In this document: positions 11,596 through 23,200 of the stretch, piece after piece
Layout: each line of letters opens with the position of its first letter
Position numbering within the stretch: the first letter of the stretch is position 1
Assembly: GCA_012184525.1 (NCBI GenBank)
Contig: WOFQ01000079.1
Coordinates: 29,620 to 93,619, forward strand
Reading direction: 5' to 3'
Source: Xenoacremonium recifei
Lineage: Eukaryota; Ascomycota; Sordariomycetes; Hypocreales; Nectriaceae
DNA: 64,000 nucleotides
Position numbers and translations under genes: made by a program
Notes under the pieces: generated by a model
The model's database searches: none
The model's input: only the letters and a program-made list of their open reading frames with translations
Told to the model about the DNA's origin: nothing

Positions 11596-12676
11596 TCACT
11601 CTTTGATAGTAACATGCTTTGCTACCTTGGTGTTCACCTGCAAGCTCAACAGATCAGGCCGCGCGTAGTGTCCTACTACGTCAATAAAAGCCTTGGGCTT
11701 ATCAATGTCCCGTAAGTTGACATCGGCGGTTAAGATTCCTTCCTCTCCATCTCCAATGGGCTCGCAAAGAGGTTTACCGTCTGGTCCGAAGATCATTGAG
11801 AATCCTCCACCAGGCTTGAAAGAATTAGTTCTTATAGTCCAGCCAAGGTTCAGGATATTTCAGGCTCTTACCGTTTTCGTCACGGGGTTGCCAGTGAGCA
11901 TATTCTTCTCCAGATTCTTCTCTGTGAGAATCTGCGAGGCTACAGCCACAAATGTGCAGCCTTCAATGGCCATAAACTGACTAGCTCGATAGCTAGCTTC
12001 ACCTGTTTCGTGATACAACCAGGCAATTTTCTTAGGGTCCGGCATCTCGAACTCAGCTGGCCAGCTCGCGATGTGAATCTGCACTCCCTGTGCATATTCG
12101 TGGTAACGCAGCAACGGCTGTAGATGTTCCCAGCAATTGAGACCCCCGATCCTTCCAAATTTGGATTCCACCACGGTCTGTAGAGACTCGGCCTGCCCGT
12201 CTCCCCATATTGTCCTCTCTACATGGGTAGGCTTGATCTTGCGTCGGTGATGTACAATCTCTCCTTCCGGGGAAATGAAAGACTGGCCCATGTATAAGCT
12301 GGCACCATCGCGCTCACTGTATCCAAGAACAACCATCATCCCAGCGTCTTTGACTGCCTGTTGAATACGCTTCATTTGTGGAGAGTCACGACGCATTGAA
12401 TTCGCCATATACTCATGTACCCAGCCACCGTTATTGATGACAGGGGAAGTCCACATTTGCCTGATGTGAATAGTGCCGCATGTTAGTTTCGGATTGATGA
12501 ATTTTCAACTTTACATACCATGGATACCCTGGAATCCAAACTTCAGGAAATCCGAGGACTTGCACCCCATCTGCGGCGGCTTGCTCGATGAGAGAAATGG
12601 TTTTGTCGACGCTTCCTTCGAGGTCAAGCCAGACCGGCTCGGCTTGGACTGCACCGACCTTCACAATTTGATCCAT
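11596..12676 (-). CDS. Nitrilase (carbon-nitrogen hydrolase)
   Basis: Cytosolic enzyme expected to hydrolyse a nitrile to a carboxylic acid and ammonia, or cyanide to formamide. Three exons, 12519-12676, 11872-12460 and 11596-11814, with introns of 58 and 57 nt, give 321 residues. The catalytic triad is complete: Glu45 in GFPEVWIPGYPW, Lys127 in HHRRKIKPTHVER, and Cys162 in GGLNCWEHLQP. Downstream HIASWPAEFE and a C-terminal GILTADVNL block also fit. The ATG at 12676 is used; a frame extending 12 bases further begins with TTG. The protein is at the short end for fungal cyanide hydratases and lacks their long C-terminal tail, so I favour a nitrilase of unknown substrate. It lies convergent to the MDR reductase and upstream of the permease on the same strand. 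Confidence 0.92.
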
Positions 12677-13402
12677 GGCAAGTATCAAAGGATAAGTACA
12701 TTCAGCTGAGAACTAAACTCTTGATAATATCATCTTGGCTTTGTAATTAGGTTGTCTGGCTTTTTATACATTTCCACATCTCGCCACTTGAGCCCATGTA
12801 GGCTCATTTAATTCGGGACTCCAATACCACAAAGAGTAATTACAGACGGCAGGATTTAGCTGTGTTCAGCGACATTTACTGTTGCAATGGATGGAGGTTC
12901 TTACTCGCCTAGCTCAGAATGCGGGGTTCATCTGCAGAAGGGAATGAAATGCGATCGGATACGACGTTTTTTCAAAGGGCTTTTGGGGCCAGGGAAACAG
13001 ACACTCCCTTGGGACCAAAAACGTGCTCCTTTAAGGAAGCCAAATGCGATCAGCATTCCTTAGTTGACCAATCGTGCGGCGCCATCTAATTAATAAAAGA
13101 ACTAACGTTATCTCACAGCCGGACTTAAAGTACGTGTTCCGTAGATAAGCTGTCAGCTGAAACATAGACCTGCGCTAATGTACTAGCTCTAGATAGCATC
13201 ACCGTCCTGAAAATAGATGAGGACCGTTGTGGTGTTTAATGGAGGCATGGGTTAGCACAGTAAGTTTAACAGCTCCTCCGGGAATAACACCAAGGTGATT
13301 TTCGCCTCATAATCTGTGAACCACGACAATCTTTACAAAGTTTGATTTGCGGATATTGGTATTGATTATTCGTTTCACTGGGACGTAAATATTCCATATT
13401 TC
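12677..13402. promoter_or_regulatory. Nitrilase promoter region and permease 3' flank
   Basis: A 726-base gap. The part next to the nitrilase start contains TGATAA at 12722-12727, matching the HGATAR consensus of fungal GATA nitrogen activators. No gene is visible. The part next to 13402 is the 3' flank of the permease. Confidence 0.35.
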
Positions 13403-15392
13403 TCAGACGCTCTTCACCTCAATGGCTGCTTCCTGTGAAATATCCGAAGCCGATATCTCAGCCCTGTGTTCCCTCTCAGGCGCATGTCCCATAATGGCAT
13501 CAAATTTCTGAAGTTGTCAGTGCAAAGGATAAAACAGAGAAAAGGGGCAACCTTACGGGACCCTCAAATCTATGTCCATAAGACAGCCAATATCCAATAC
13601 AGAGAAAGACGAAAATTCCAATCACCACGCAGACATAGTTCATCGAGTTACCGTCCACGGGCAACGATGTAGGAAAACAGAAGAACTTGTGTGTGTAAGT
13701 TAGCCTGCAGGATCCCAGTGTAAAGTAGAGACTGGAAGACCTACAATCGACGTTATGACGACAAAGATAGCCGCGATCCAGTTAACAAACAAACCCCACC
13801 GGCCTAGATTATAAAGCTTTCTGCCGACTTGGTGCTGCGTCAACGCGGATCGGCCGCGAACTATCAGCACGATTACTGGGATAGCGTAGGACACGTTGAG
13901 AAAAATGGTGCAACTAGCGACATACGCGCTGAAAGCCACACTCGGTCCGAGGTACAAGAGACCGAAACAGACATTGAAGACATAACAGAGACCCAGGGTG
14001 CGAACCGGCACGCTAAGACTTGGAGAAAGGTGTCCAAAGCTAGGCAAAGTCAGCGCCTACCTTTCTAGGTGCAAAGTAAAACAGGCGGGTTTGCATACTA
14101 CTTTGGGAAAATGATACCATTATCACGGGCCATCGCCCAGGTAAGCCGGCTAGCACTGGTGATACATCCCATGGTGCCGTTGATAAAGCAAATCGCAAGC
14201 ATTAAGGTCAAAACTGTGGCTGCTGCCCGGCTTCCTGTTGCTTGAAAGATTAGTTCTGTGATTGGCATTCCCGTTTTTGTGTCCAAAACCGTCGTAGGAT
14301 CAACAATGCAGAACAGGATCACCAAGATGAAAGCAGTCCCACTGTGCCGCGTTAGAGCTCACGTTCCAGCCAGATTCGCTTTTAAGTGACTTACGTGACT
14401 CCACCAACAGCGATGGCATACATCATAGCCCTCGGTGCATCGATGCTGGGGTTGGGCATCTCTTCCGTCATATGAAGGCAGGCATCAAAGCCGATCAGCG
14501 AAAGAGCGGACTGTAAGAGTCCCATGATCCAAGCCATTCCATCGCTCCAGCCTACCTCGTTCTCGAAATGCCCAAAGGTATAGTCGGCATCATTCTTATC
14601 TGACGTCGCAAGAACAACAATACTAATGATGACGACGCCAAGAATGGACCAGTACACTCATAATAGTCAGCTACCGTTTCCTCGTGGAAAGGACTCGACT
14701 CACAGGCCGCATCGTTCCAACGTCCCAGGATCCTGTTGCCCCAAATATTAACCGCCGTTCCAAACGTTAGAATAGCCAGAAAAATAAGGTATGTCTGCCA
14801 CTTGGTGACGCTGAATGCGGCACTTGAAGCGATGGATGCAGCAGCGCCGACGAATTGAGCTGAGAAAGTATCAGTAACCTCCCAAAAATCTTATATCAGG
14901 ATCTTGACAGACCTGCAAAAAACCCCTCGGTTGTGACAAGAGTCAACCATCCAATGATATTGATCCACCCAACCCAAAAACTCTGGATTTGTGTTAACAG
15001 TCAAACCTCGACGACGAACTAAAGACAGGGAGCTTATCGCACAATCACACGCTTCCAATAGTCGGTGCAAAGCGCATACACAAAGTGATACTGGCCTCCA
15101 GCCGTCGGCCAAACTGCTGCCATCTCTCCAAGGCTAGCAGCGAGAGCAAAGTTACACAGCACACACAGGATGAAGCCGTACAAAAAGGCAACTGAGCCTC
15201 CCGAAGGTAAGACCAAGCCAATAGAGCCAGCAAGAGCAATCCAAGTACTAAATTTCAGTCAGTCTTTGTATTAGGCGTTTTGGTGTGGATCGGGTGGTAT
15301 AACTTGAGAATGGCAAATGTCAATGCAACCATAGTCCGGCGGGACATGCGGCGTACGAGAGTACCCTCCTCGGACGTATTAGGGCCTGACAT
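13403..15392 (-). CDS. Amino-acid/GABA permease (APC superfamily, Uga4-like)
   Basis: Plasma-membrane symporter of 516 residues. Nine exons: 15304-15392, 15043-15247, 14913-14982, 14704-14859, 14395-14656, 14102-14341, 13745-14039, 13557-13685 and 13403-13507. All eight introns (47-62 nt) keep frame. Conserved blocks appear in the expected order: FAILNTWIALAGSIGLVLPS, SLGEMAAVWPTAGGQYHFVY, INIIGWLTLVTTEGFF, LIGFDACLHMTEEMPNP, TSASRLTWAMARDNGI and VPVRTLGLCY. The C-terminus FEGPKFDAIM is also typical. About twelve transmembrane helices are expected. The cytosolic N-terminus is short (~25 residues versus ~40-60 in relatives), so a further upstream start is possible. Family members import GABA, choline or other amines. 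Together with the nitrilase it suggests uptake and use of a nitrogenous compound. HGATAR sites lie upstream. Confidence 0.93.
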
Positions 15393-16803
15393 TTCGGTGA
15401 TTTGTTCGTGAAGCGGATTCGAGAAGATTTATCGATTGTTTGATGAGCGTTAAAGAAAACAGAGAGGTTTGAGATAAGAGACCAGAGAACAATGGTGCGG
15501 CTGAAGCTGTCTTTTGAACGTTTTGGGCCGTATCCGTAGTCACATCAATCACCCGGCAAGCTATCTCTCTTTCACTAATTCGGTAATAGTAACAAGTAAC
15601 CGAAAAAGTCGAAGTAAGCGCGTTCAGGTAGGTATTAAATTGCTGTGAAAGCATTTCTCTTCTTACATCTCTAGTCGAAATTAGCCCGCAGATGAGACCC
15701 CTTTCACCGCCAGCTTCCAAGTCATTGAACAGTACCCAAGGAACACAAGTTTGCATGTTACTTGGAACAATGTGCTCGCGAGTCAGCTCAGATCGCATCC
15801 CCCTCCCTACTTCGTGGACAGGAAGATAAATGTATCATAACGGGTTAGCGAGTTGCAACTTTGATCCACCCTCTCAGGCCGGGGAAATATTTGCGATCAG
15901 GGAAAGCCGCTGGGCCAAAACTAGTTAGATGTCAGAAAAATCCTTGACAAACCCACGCAATATTACGGAGTACGCTGTATCAGCTCCGGGGTGACTCTCA
16001 TCCTAATTGCAAAAACCTTATACCTGCTACGTACCAAAATATCCCTCTAAAGTATAACTTGGCTCTTCTCGCAATAACTAGAAGTAAAGAATTCTAGTTC
16101 AAAGACTCACCATTCTAGAACATTCCTCAAATGCATGCCCATTATGCTCCATGGACTGGGACCTTTCAACTTGGGTAAACCGTTAAAAGTATCGATATTG
16201 TGTGGTTCCGAGTTCATACCCTCACCGGCACGAAGCGACAAGAATTTCTGAAAAGGTTTTGGCACCAGCCCTCGCGAATTCCCTTCTTGGCACATGAGAT
16301 CTGATGAGAGAAGTAATGTCATTAAGCCAGACTTCTCAATAAAATAGCTGGACCCGCCAAACTTGCTGTCCACTTTACAGCACCCTTCAGTTCAGAATCC
16401 ACGGGAGGATAAATTGGAAAACGGGATGTCTGTTCTCAAGCATGATGTTTGAACCCATCCATCCCCTCTATCGAGGTCACATGATTTGGCCAACGAAGAA
16501 TTTAACCGAGGAAACACCCTCTTGAAGACAGACGGGTGCTTTGTCCATTTTCTGTTACCGGCTATTACTACTATTTACGGAATACCCGGGGGCTGATACT
16601 GTGGCCTCACTAAAGACACCACGCGGTTAAACGCCGGATCATTTGTCTCCAATCTCCATGAATCGATGACTAGGTTTAACTTCCCAAATCTCAACTATTG
16701 TGACGACTCGTATCACCTTGGATCAAGACGTTAATGATCTGAGAGCGCGAGTATTGGCATTGATTCTCAATTGAAATAGTATTGGTAGGCTAGATCTAAG
16801 AGT
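15393..16803. promoter_or_regulatory. Intergenic region between divergent permease and regulator genes
   Basis: A 1.4 kb spacer that must hold the promoters of the permease (left) and the second Zn2Cys6 gene (right). Two HGATAR sites lie close to the permease start, CGATAA on the minus strand at 15429-15434 and AGATAA at 15472-15477. Frames of 139 and 88 codons on the minus strand do not resemble known proteins. Confidence 0.4.
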
Positions 16804-18504
16804 ATGAAAGCCGCGCAAGGTTGCTGGACCTGTAAAGGTAATATTTACTCCCGGAACGACGCGACTAGGCTGACAATTGCTCAGGTCGAAAGATTGGCTG
16901 CGATAGAACCATCCCTTACTGCCAAAACTGTGTTAGGACCAAAAGGGAATGCCATGGCTACGGAACTCGGCTCGTCTGGCCAGGGCAACCTAACAGGAGG
17001 CGCCGGGATTGTGATCTCCTTACCCACGAGCCACCAAGTCAGTCTAGGGTATTGCCTCACTACGGAATCTATTTTTTGAACTTGACGCCCCAAGATGTTG
17101 CGAAGGCACGGGGCTCTGTTCCGAGCCGCATGTTGATTACAAGAGCCCAACCGATGCGAAGTCTATCGCTACATGCTCCCATCTTGGAAAAGGACGGGAT
17201 GTTGTTCAGTTATTGTAAGAAGAAATCACATTCCACGGAGGGCCAATTCCCTAACGCGGTTACAGATATAAATATCATATCTTCCATGATCTCCACAACA
17301 CAAAATCAAAATGGATTTAGCTGTGAGCTAATCCCAATGGCATTATCGAGGCGTGATGCCTCGGCCTCAGCATTATACAATGCAATGCTTGCCGTCTCAG
17401 CGATTCACCATCTAAGCTCACAAGACGCCGCGCTCCCATTTAAAGCTCGAGCCATTAAACATTTAATGTATTCCGTCGCCACAGAGGGATGCTGGAACTC
17501 AGAAGACATTACCCTCACGCAACTAGCTGCCTCTATGATGTTATGCGTGTATAATGTACGAATCTAGGTGACCTATCTTACCGTGCCTTCAGCTAATCCA
17601 GACACAATTCTAGGTTTTTGACAAGGAAGAGGGTCATTGGCATATACACTTGAACGGGGCAAAGCAAACATTGCAGAAACTATGCATGGATCATAAACAG
17701 CATTTGGCGACCAACTTTACCGTTACCTGGTTTTTATATCACGACGTCCTCGCTTCTTTCACTCAGCCGTCTCGTTTGAATTCTGACTATTCGAGTCTGT
17801 TGTGGGATATGATGGTTGAAAAATCAAATAACTCAATCGTGAGATTCGAGACTACCCTTTTTGAGAAACAAATGGGATTGTTAACCACCGCTTAGATCAT
17901 AGGCTCTCTGGGCTGCTCGCTTCAACTTCTCAGCACGATAAATCAGATCAATAAAATACGCCTATTACGGACAACATCACCCAATACAGAGACCAAAATC
18001 ATGTCCCCAGAACTCGTGACCCGCACTCAAAATCGCAGAGAGCTGGAAATGGAACTCCTCGAAATGACACAGAATTTAGATTCCGCAGAGAATACTGCGG
18101 ATGATTCCGAAAAGGGAAGACGCATTATAGCCACCGCAGAATTCTATCGGTTAGCGGCCCTTCTCTACTTACTGCGTGTCTGTCCATCCGACGATGACCA
18201 CATCGCGAGAAACCGGTATCTGCAGGATGCATTATCTATTTTAGGAACGCTAGAGGTTGCTACAAGCCCATGGCCTTTATTTGTAGTTTCTTGCGAGGTC
18301 CGGAGTGACGATGATCGCATCACGATACTTCGGACTCTGGATCAGATGGATGCAATACGACACATAGGTAATTTGCAGGCTTTGAGGGAGATCATTGTGC
18401 TCTTTTGGAAGCAAGACGATCTACGGACAACTAGTGGATCAAGTTCGCAGATAGACTGGTTGGACTTCGTAGACTGCGAGGTCCCCGTCCCCTGGTTTGT
18501 ATAA
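16804..18504 (+). CDS. Zn2Cys6 transcription factor (second, Fungal_trans_2 type)
   Basis: Nuclear regulator of 495 residues in five exons: 16804-16837, 16885-17214, 17266-17555, 17614-17838 and 17896-18504, with introns of 47-58 nt. The DNA-binding cluster starts at residue 7 with GCWTCKGRKIGCDR and continues as YCQNCVRTKRECHGYG, giving C-x2-C-x6-C-x6-C-x2-C-x6-C. The first intron splits this motif after Lys11, and the second intron (51 nt) lacks a stop, so only splicing reveals the true protein. The GCWTC...HGYG...RLVWP form is typical of a large family of fungal regulators with a helical Fungal_trans_2 domain. Blocks such as NAMLAVSAIHHLSSQDA and HLNGAKQTLQ match that domain. It is the right-hand regulator flanking the nitrilase/permease group and is a candidate local activator, by position only. 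Confidence 0.9.
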
Positions 18505-19271
18505 CAAGCCGTGGCGCCGTAATCCAGCTCTTAACTCCAACATATTCCCGCTTTTGAACCTAATAAAAAACCTAATCTCAGAATAATAAATACGATGATT
18601 GCTCTTTGCAAGATCATGTCCCGACCCTTTACAAAATTACTTTTCTTTATGACAATGGAGTCCGAGAATCCATTTTACTAAGCCAAATTCTCTTCCACGA
18701 GTAAAACTTAGCGACATGTGGTCACTGTCTCATAAGTGAATAATTATCGTTTCCAAGGGCCAAATTGCACGTCAGTGGCCGTCTCATATTGCTTTGATGA
18801 CCTACAGTTAACATAAACAACCAGGTGCATTTGACCCACGAGAAAACCTGCAGGTGAGCCGATAGGAACGTATCGCCGTTGGAACAGATGGACCTGCGCG
18901 CCAGATACATTCGTCCCTAAGTCAGAATACAGGCCTGAACTATCACCAACGCACTCAAAGCTACGATTTCTTGTCATAGTGGCATAGAGGAAACGTAAAT
19001 TCGGGTTGCAGTCAGACTAGTCGGTGTGATTTACTGCCTAATCTACAAGGAACACATGCAACTGTTCATTCATGAAGGTAGAAGTCTCCTTATAACCCCC
19101 TAGCGCTATGAAGTCAATCCAGACGCGGATCACTTCACAGGAAAGAGTTGAGACATATCACGAAATAAGAGCCTTTAGAGTCGATAGTTAGAGGTGTTCC
19201 AAGAGGCGGTGAGATGTCAAACTACTGATCTATTTACTAGCTCTAGGTTTTCACTTCAGTTTCTATTCTGA
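18505..19271. other. Intergenic, no gene seen
   Basis: A 0.77 kb convergent spacer between the second regulator and the BTB gene. Minus-strand frames of 62 and 77 codons overlap each other and look like chance. Confidence 0.45.
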
Positions 19272-20249
19272 TCAAGTTTGAGGACTTACAACGGACGAGA
19301 GATAATCTTCGAAGCCATCTGAGTCCTGTAACTTATGGCGATGTTTTTCTGCGTACATAACAACAATTTCTCGCAGAGAAAGCCCCTCTCTACAAGCTTT
19401 GGAATCTGCGCCGTCGGTATCGTGTGCAAACTCCAAAAGACATAGTAGCTCGGAGTTGACTTTCCGATAAGGCTTTCTGCTTAAAAGGTCACTGTATAGG
19501 CAACACAGACTGTACTTTGTCAGATCTTCGACGCGATACATGTCGGCCAACACAAAGAGTTTAGCAAGGGAAAGGAGGCCAAGGGATACAAAATCATTGG
19601 ATCTCGTCCCGGAGAGGTATTGGTTGACTCGATTAGACATCTCCGAGTTCCGCCTGAAATCAACGAGCTTGGCATGCTCCTTCATCAAAGGGAAAAATGG
19701 AAGTTCAGTCGTTCCCAGGCAGCTTTTGCAAAGAGGACTCATGGTGTATATGTAGGGGCCAATGTCGGGCAGTTCCTCACCACAACCAGCGCAGTTGTGT
19801 GACTGGTCAGCGCATGACGGAGAGTCTGCTACCTTGGCATCCCACTGACAGTCGCTTCCACAGAACGGAAAGAATTCACCATACTCCGGGCTTTCTTCGG
19901 AGCCACAGTACCGGCAGTACCATTCATCCCCAAGTAGTGGTTTCCAGTGCTCGAAGTTTTCATTCTGGAATGTGGTACTCTTTTGCAATGATGGCCTCTC
20001 TACTGGAAGCCGGTACGCACGTGTATAGGCGTACTCGCAGAGTAATGCGAATGCCTCGGGGTCCGCCTCAGGCAGTGTGGCATATCCATGGATTGACTCT
20101 TTCATGCCTGCCGTTGTCATACGATACAAAGGTTCCGAGAACCCTGCGAAAATGTCGGCGTGGACGTGGAATGGCAGTTTTGAGGGGCCGATAAAAAATA
20201 CAAACGGCTTCTTAGGAAGTAGTCTGTGGCTTTTAGTTTGGGTCTTCAT
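19272..20249 (-). CDS. BTB/POZ domain protein with Cys-rich insertion
   Basis: Predicted 325-residue protein. The N-terminal part, FFIGPSKLPFHVHADIFAG through FALLCEYAYTRAYRLP (about 18-82), is a BTB/POZ fold, a dimerisation and Cullin-3 adaptor module. BTB helices resume after residue 220 (FVSLGLLSLAKLFVLADMYR). Between them lies an insertion with nine cysteines: YCRYC at 111-115, FCGSDC at 129-134, C146, CAGC at 153-156 and CKSC at 174-177. This looks like one or two small zinc-binding clusters. The ATG at 20249 has no in-frame alternative downstream before the BTB start. The end is uncertain: a GTAAGT donor overlaps the last codons, so the unspliced stop at 19272 may be replaced by a short extra exon. 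Function unknown. Confidence 0.8.
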   Translation of the reverse strand: MKTQTKSHRLLPKKPFVFFIGPSKLPFHVHADIFAGFSEPLYRMTTAGMKESIHGYATLPEADPEAFALLCEYAYTRAYRLPVERPSLQKSTTFQNENFEHWKPLLGDEWYCRYCGSEESPEYGEFFPFCGSDCQWDAKVADSPSCADQSHNCAGCGEELPDIGPYIYTMSPLCKSCLGTTELPFFPLMKEHAKLVDFRRNSEMSNRVNQYLSGTRSNDFVSLGLLSLAKLFVLADMYRVEDLTKYSLCCLYSDLLSRKPYRKVNSELLCLLEFAHDTDGADSKACREGLSLREIVVMYAEKHRHKLQDSDGFEDYLSSVVSPQT

Positions 20250-23200
20250 GGAGTCCTAGAGGTTTCTTACCTAAGAAAGGTTGTCATTCTATTAGATGAA
20301 TGCTTAACGACTGCTTGGTCAACTCAGTCTTCAACTTGAGGTGGTTGTCTGATAAAGATGGCATTTCGCTTCGTGTGGCTGCCTGGAGTTACGCAATCTG
20401 CCTGGCAAGTGGGGCCCTAATAGCCGAGGCCGACGATAACCCAGGCAGCCTGTTTCGCCATGATTCCAAAAATCGTCAGCTTACTCTCCAGCTCCAGTGG
20501 CACGTGATTCCAACTACCAGCAACACAGAGAGAGGGAGGGAGATGATATATGGAGTGTGAAGTGAGCATATCTGTACATCCAAATGTCTCAATGCTCAAT
20601 TACTACAGGATACAGAGTATTGAATCTTCCGATGGTAAACACTGGCTGTACTTCTACGACATCCCGGTCAGCACAGACTGTTTCATGGTTCAAGAGTAGG
20701 TGATGATGAGTAATGATACCTTACAACAGTACATGGGATCCAATCTGGTCAAAGAGGCAATACTCATCCGAGCAAAATGCAAGCAATTCGCTTCGACTGC
20801 TATCTGACCTGCTTACCCAACTCCGTTAGCTCTCCAGCTAGAGCCTGCGTCATCTAGCATCAAATCTAATCTACACACTACGGTTTAAACTCGTCTGGTG
20901 CGATCGAGTCCTGTGTCACTAGATGACAGTAGCCATGCTAAAGTTTTCATCCACAACCTCAACCAAGACAATGAAAGGCTCGTTGCTCCATTCTCGAATC
21001 TATCGCGGGCGAGACTTTCCGAGCTCGAATACAACACATGCTTCCCAAACTATGTCCAGAATCTCGAGGTGACACGTTTCCTACTCTACTCCTTTAGGTA
21101 CTTTGCACCCTCCCTCTACCTTACCCAGGCTATCTGGAAACATGTCAAGGACTTTGCCTCCAAGGGATGCTCTTCCGAGCTTGGTTCGCATATCCAAAGA
21201 GTTATTCAACAGATATGGACGTGTCGACGACAAGACTTTGGGCTTTGCACGCTTTTTCGCTCCTAAGAAGTTCCTTCCTAAAGCCATGAATGAGAGACTT
21301 TGATCATCCATGGCTTCGGTGACTTTGGTCTTGGTACTTGTTCCATAGCACATATTCTACCCCTAATCAATGTCTCCCTGTCCATTAGAAAGGGTCACGG
21401 CAAGACTTCTGAATTGTTATTCTTGCACCCTATTGTACTACCCACGCTTACTATGTGCGTAGGAGCGTAATGCTCGCAAAGGTCCTCGAGGTTGCACAGT
21501 GCGATACGCTGAATCTATGTCTATCAGCGAGGAACTATGTCGTCGTAACGTTCAGGGCTTCAATAATTATAATTCCATCTTCGCTCCTATTAATGCTGCC
21601 TGTCTAGAGAGTCACACAAATCTAAGATATCTTACCAAGGCATTACTAATTGGCAGCTGAGTTCAGCCCAGGGGCGAGCTCCCCTACTATGGCTAGGTCT
21701 TAGTAACACTCAGACGCATCATCAAGTTCTACCGCAGTTAACATCGTCGGGAGAGTATCACTGTCGCCATCAAGGTCACTGAGGAGTACATCGTCGGTCT
21801 GCCTATCGGGCAGCGGAATCGGATTGTTCTCTTCGGCGTCGCACTTGAGTTGGCTAAAGTGTGCCGTGAACTGTCTTCTGTTGGGTTTATGCTTAAGCCA
21901 ATTCAGACCCTTAAAGAAGAAGTTGCCATAAGTGAGAAGGGCTCAGTCAAAGGCTCCTTTCGTTGCTCCATGGGGGTTTCCTGGCTCATTTGGATCGACG
22001 ATGTCCTTTCTTCATCCACATCTTTGAGCAGTGTCTTTGCGAATATGAGCGGGAGAACTTGTTCGATTTCGTCACGCTAGACGTATACATTGAGGTCTGT
22101 ATCCACAAGCCGTGATCTTTCTGTAAGAAGCCTTTATCGGTGCATTCATTTGCGTCTTACTGCTAGTGTTCGTATCTGCGCACTTTGGATCGAGGTGTGA
22201 AGACTCCGCCTAGTTCCGAGAGACATTCAACAGTCTCTGCCATTGAAAGGTGCTTCTGTCTGTCGAAACTATTGAGATTTTTGTCCCCTTTGGCTTTGAG
22301 TTGTTGCGGGCTAGATGCTTCAAAGTGTCTCACCAGTTTGTTGAAGGAGTCGGGGGCCTGCTTAGGACGTTTCATGAGGACGAATTATCCTCGAGACATT
22401 GAAGTTCTTTCAACATCTCCCAGTCATTCTCTCGTTGCTTACGTAGCACCAGTCACCACGGCGTCATTGTTGAGCTTCAATGAAACCCAACCAAGATCCT
22501 TGCAGAGATCCTTAAAATTAGTTACCTCGACATTAACTTTCATCCGTGTTCCCTTGACAGACAAGAATTCTCCATGCTGTGTATCCTTCAATATTTCTAT
22601 AACACCCACACTAGCCGAAATCAGTATGGTATCATGACTGTAACTACTGGATGACAGCTGTGTGCGGTTAACCTTGCTACAGATAGTTAGGCCACTACCT
22701 GTCTCTTGTACAGAGTATTTGCTATTACTTGCGAGACATGAGCAATCTAACGACGATTAAACATCACGGCGATGGTCCATATCGAGGGCGCAGTGTGCCA
22801 AACTTACTAACAGTCACCAGCAAATTTTCCGCGGGAAATTTGTTCAACTGATCCTCAATGGTAAATATGCCCTAGGAAGGTTATCTTGGATTCCATCATG
22901 TATTTGACTGCTTGAATGCTTCTGAAGTCAACCCCATGTGTGAATGACGTCCAGATATAGCTGGGTATATGAACCTGCGGTGCCGGCCTTCGTACTGGGA
23001 AGTGACAAGTGAGGTGGTACCCTGCAAAGGATACACTGCCCGAACGAATGGTTGTCTTATTTTATCTCCACGGCCTGGCTGCATCTTTAGTACTTGATAA
23101 GAATCGCAACGTAAATGGACCGTACCAGGAAGCACATTTGCGTGCAACACTACGCGGCCCAATCAACTGCTATTTTTCATTACTGACCCTGTATTAAATA

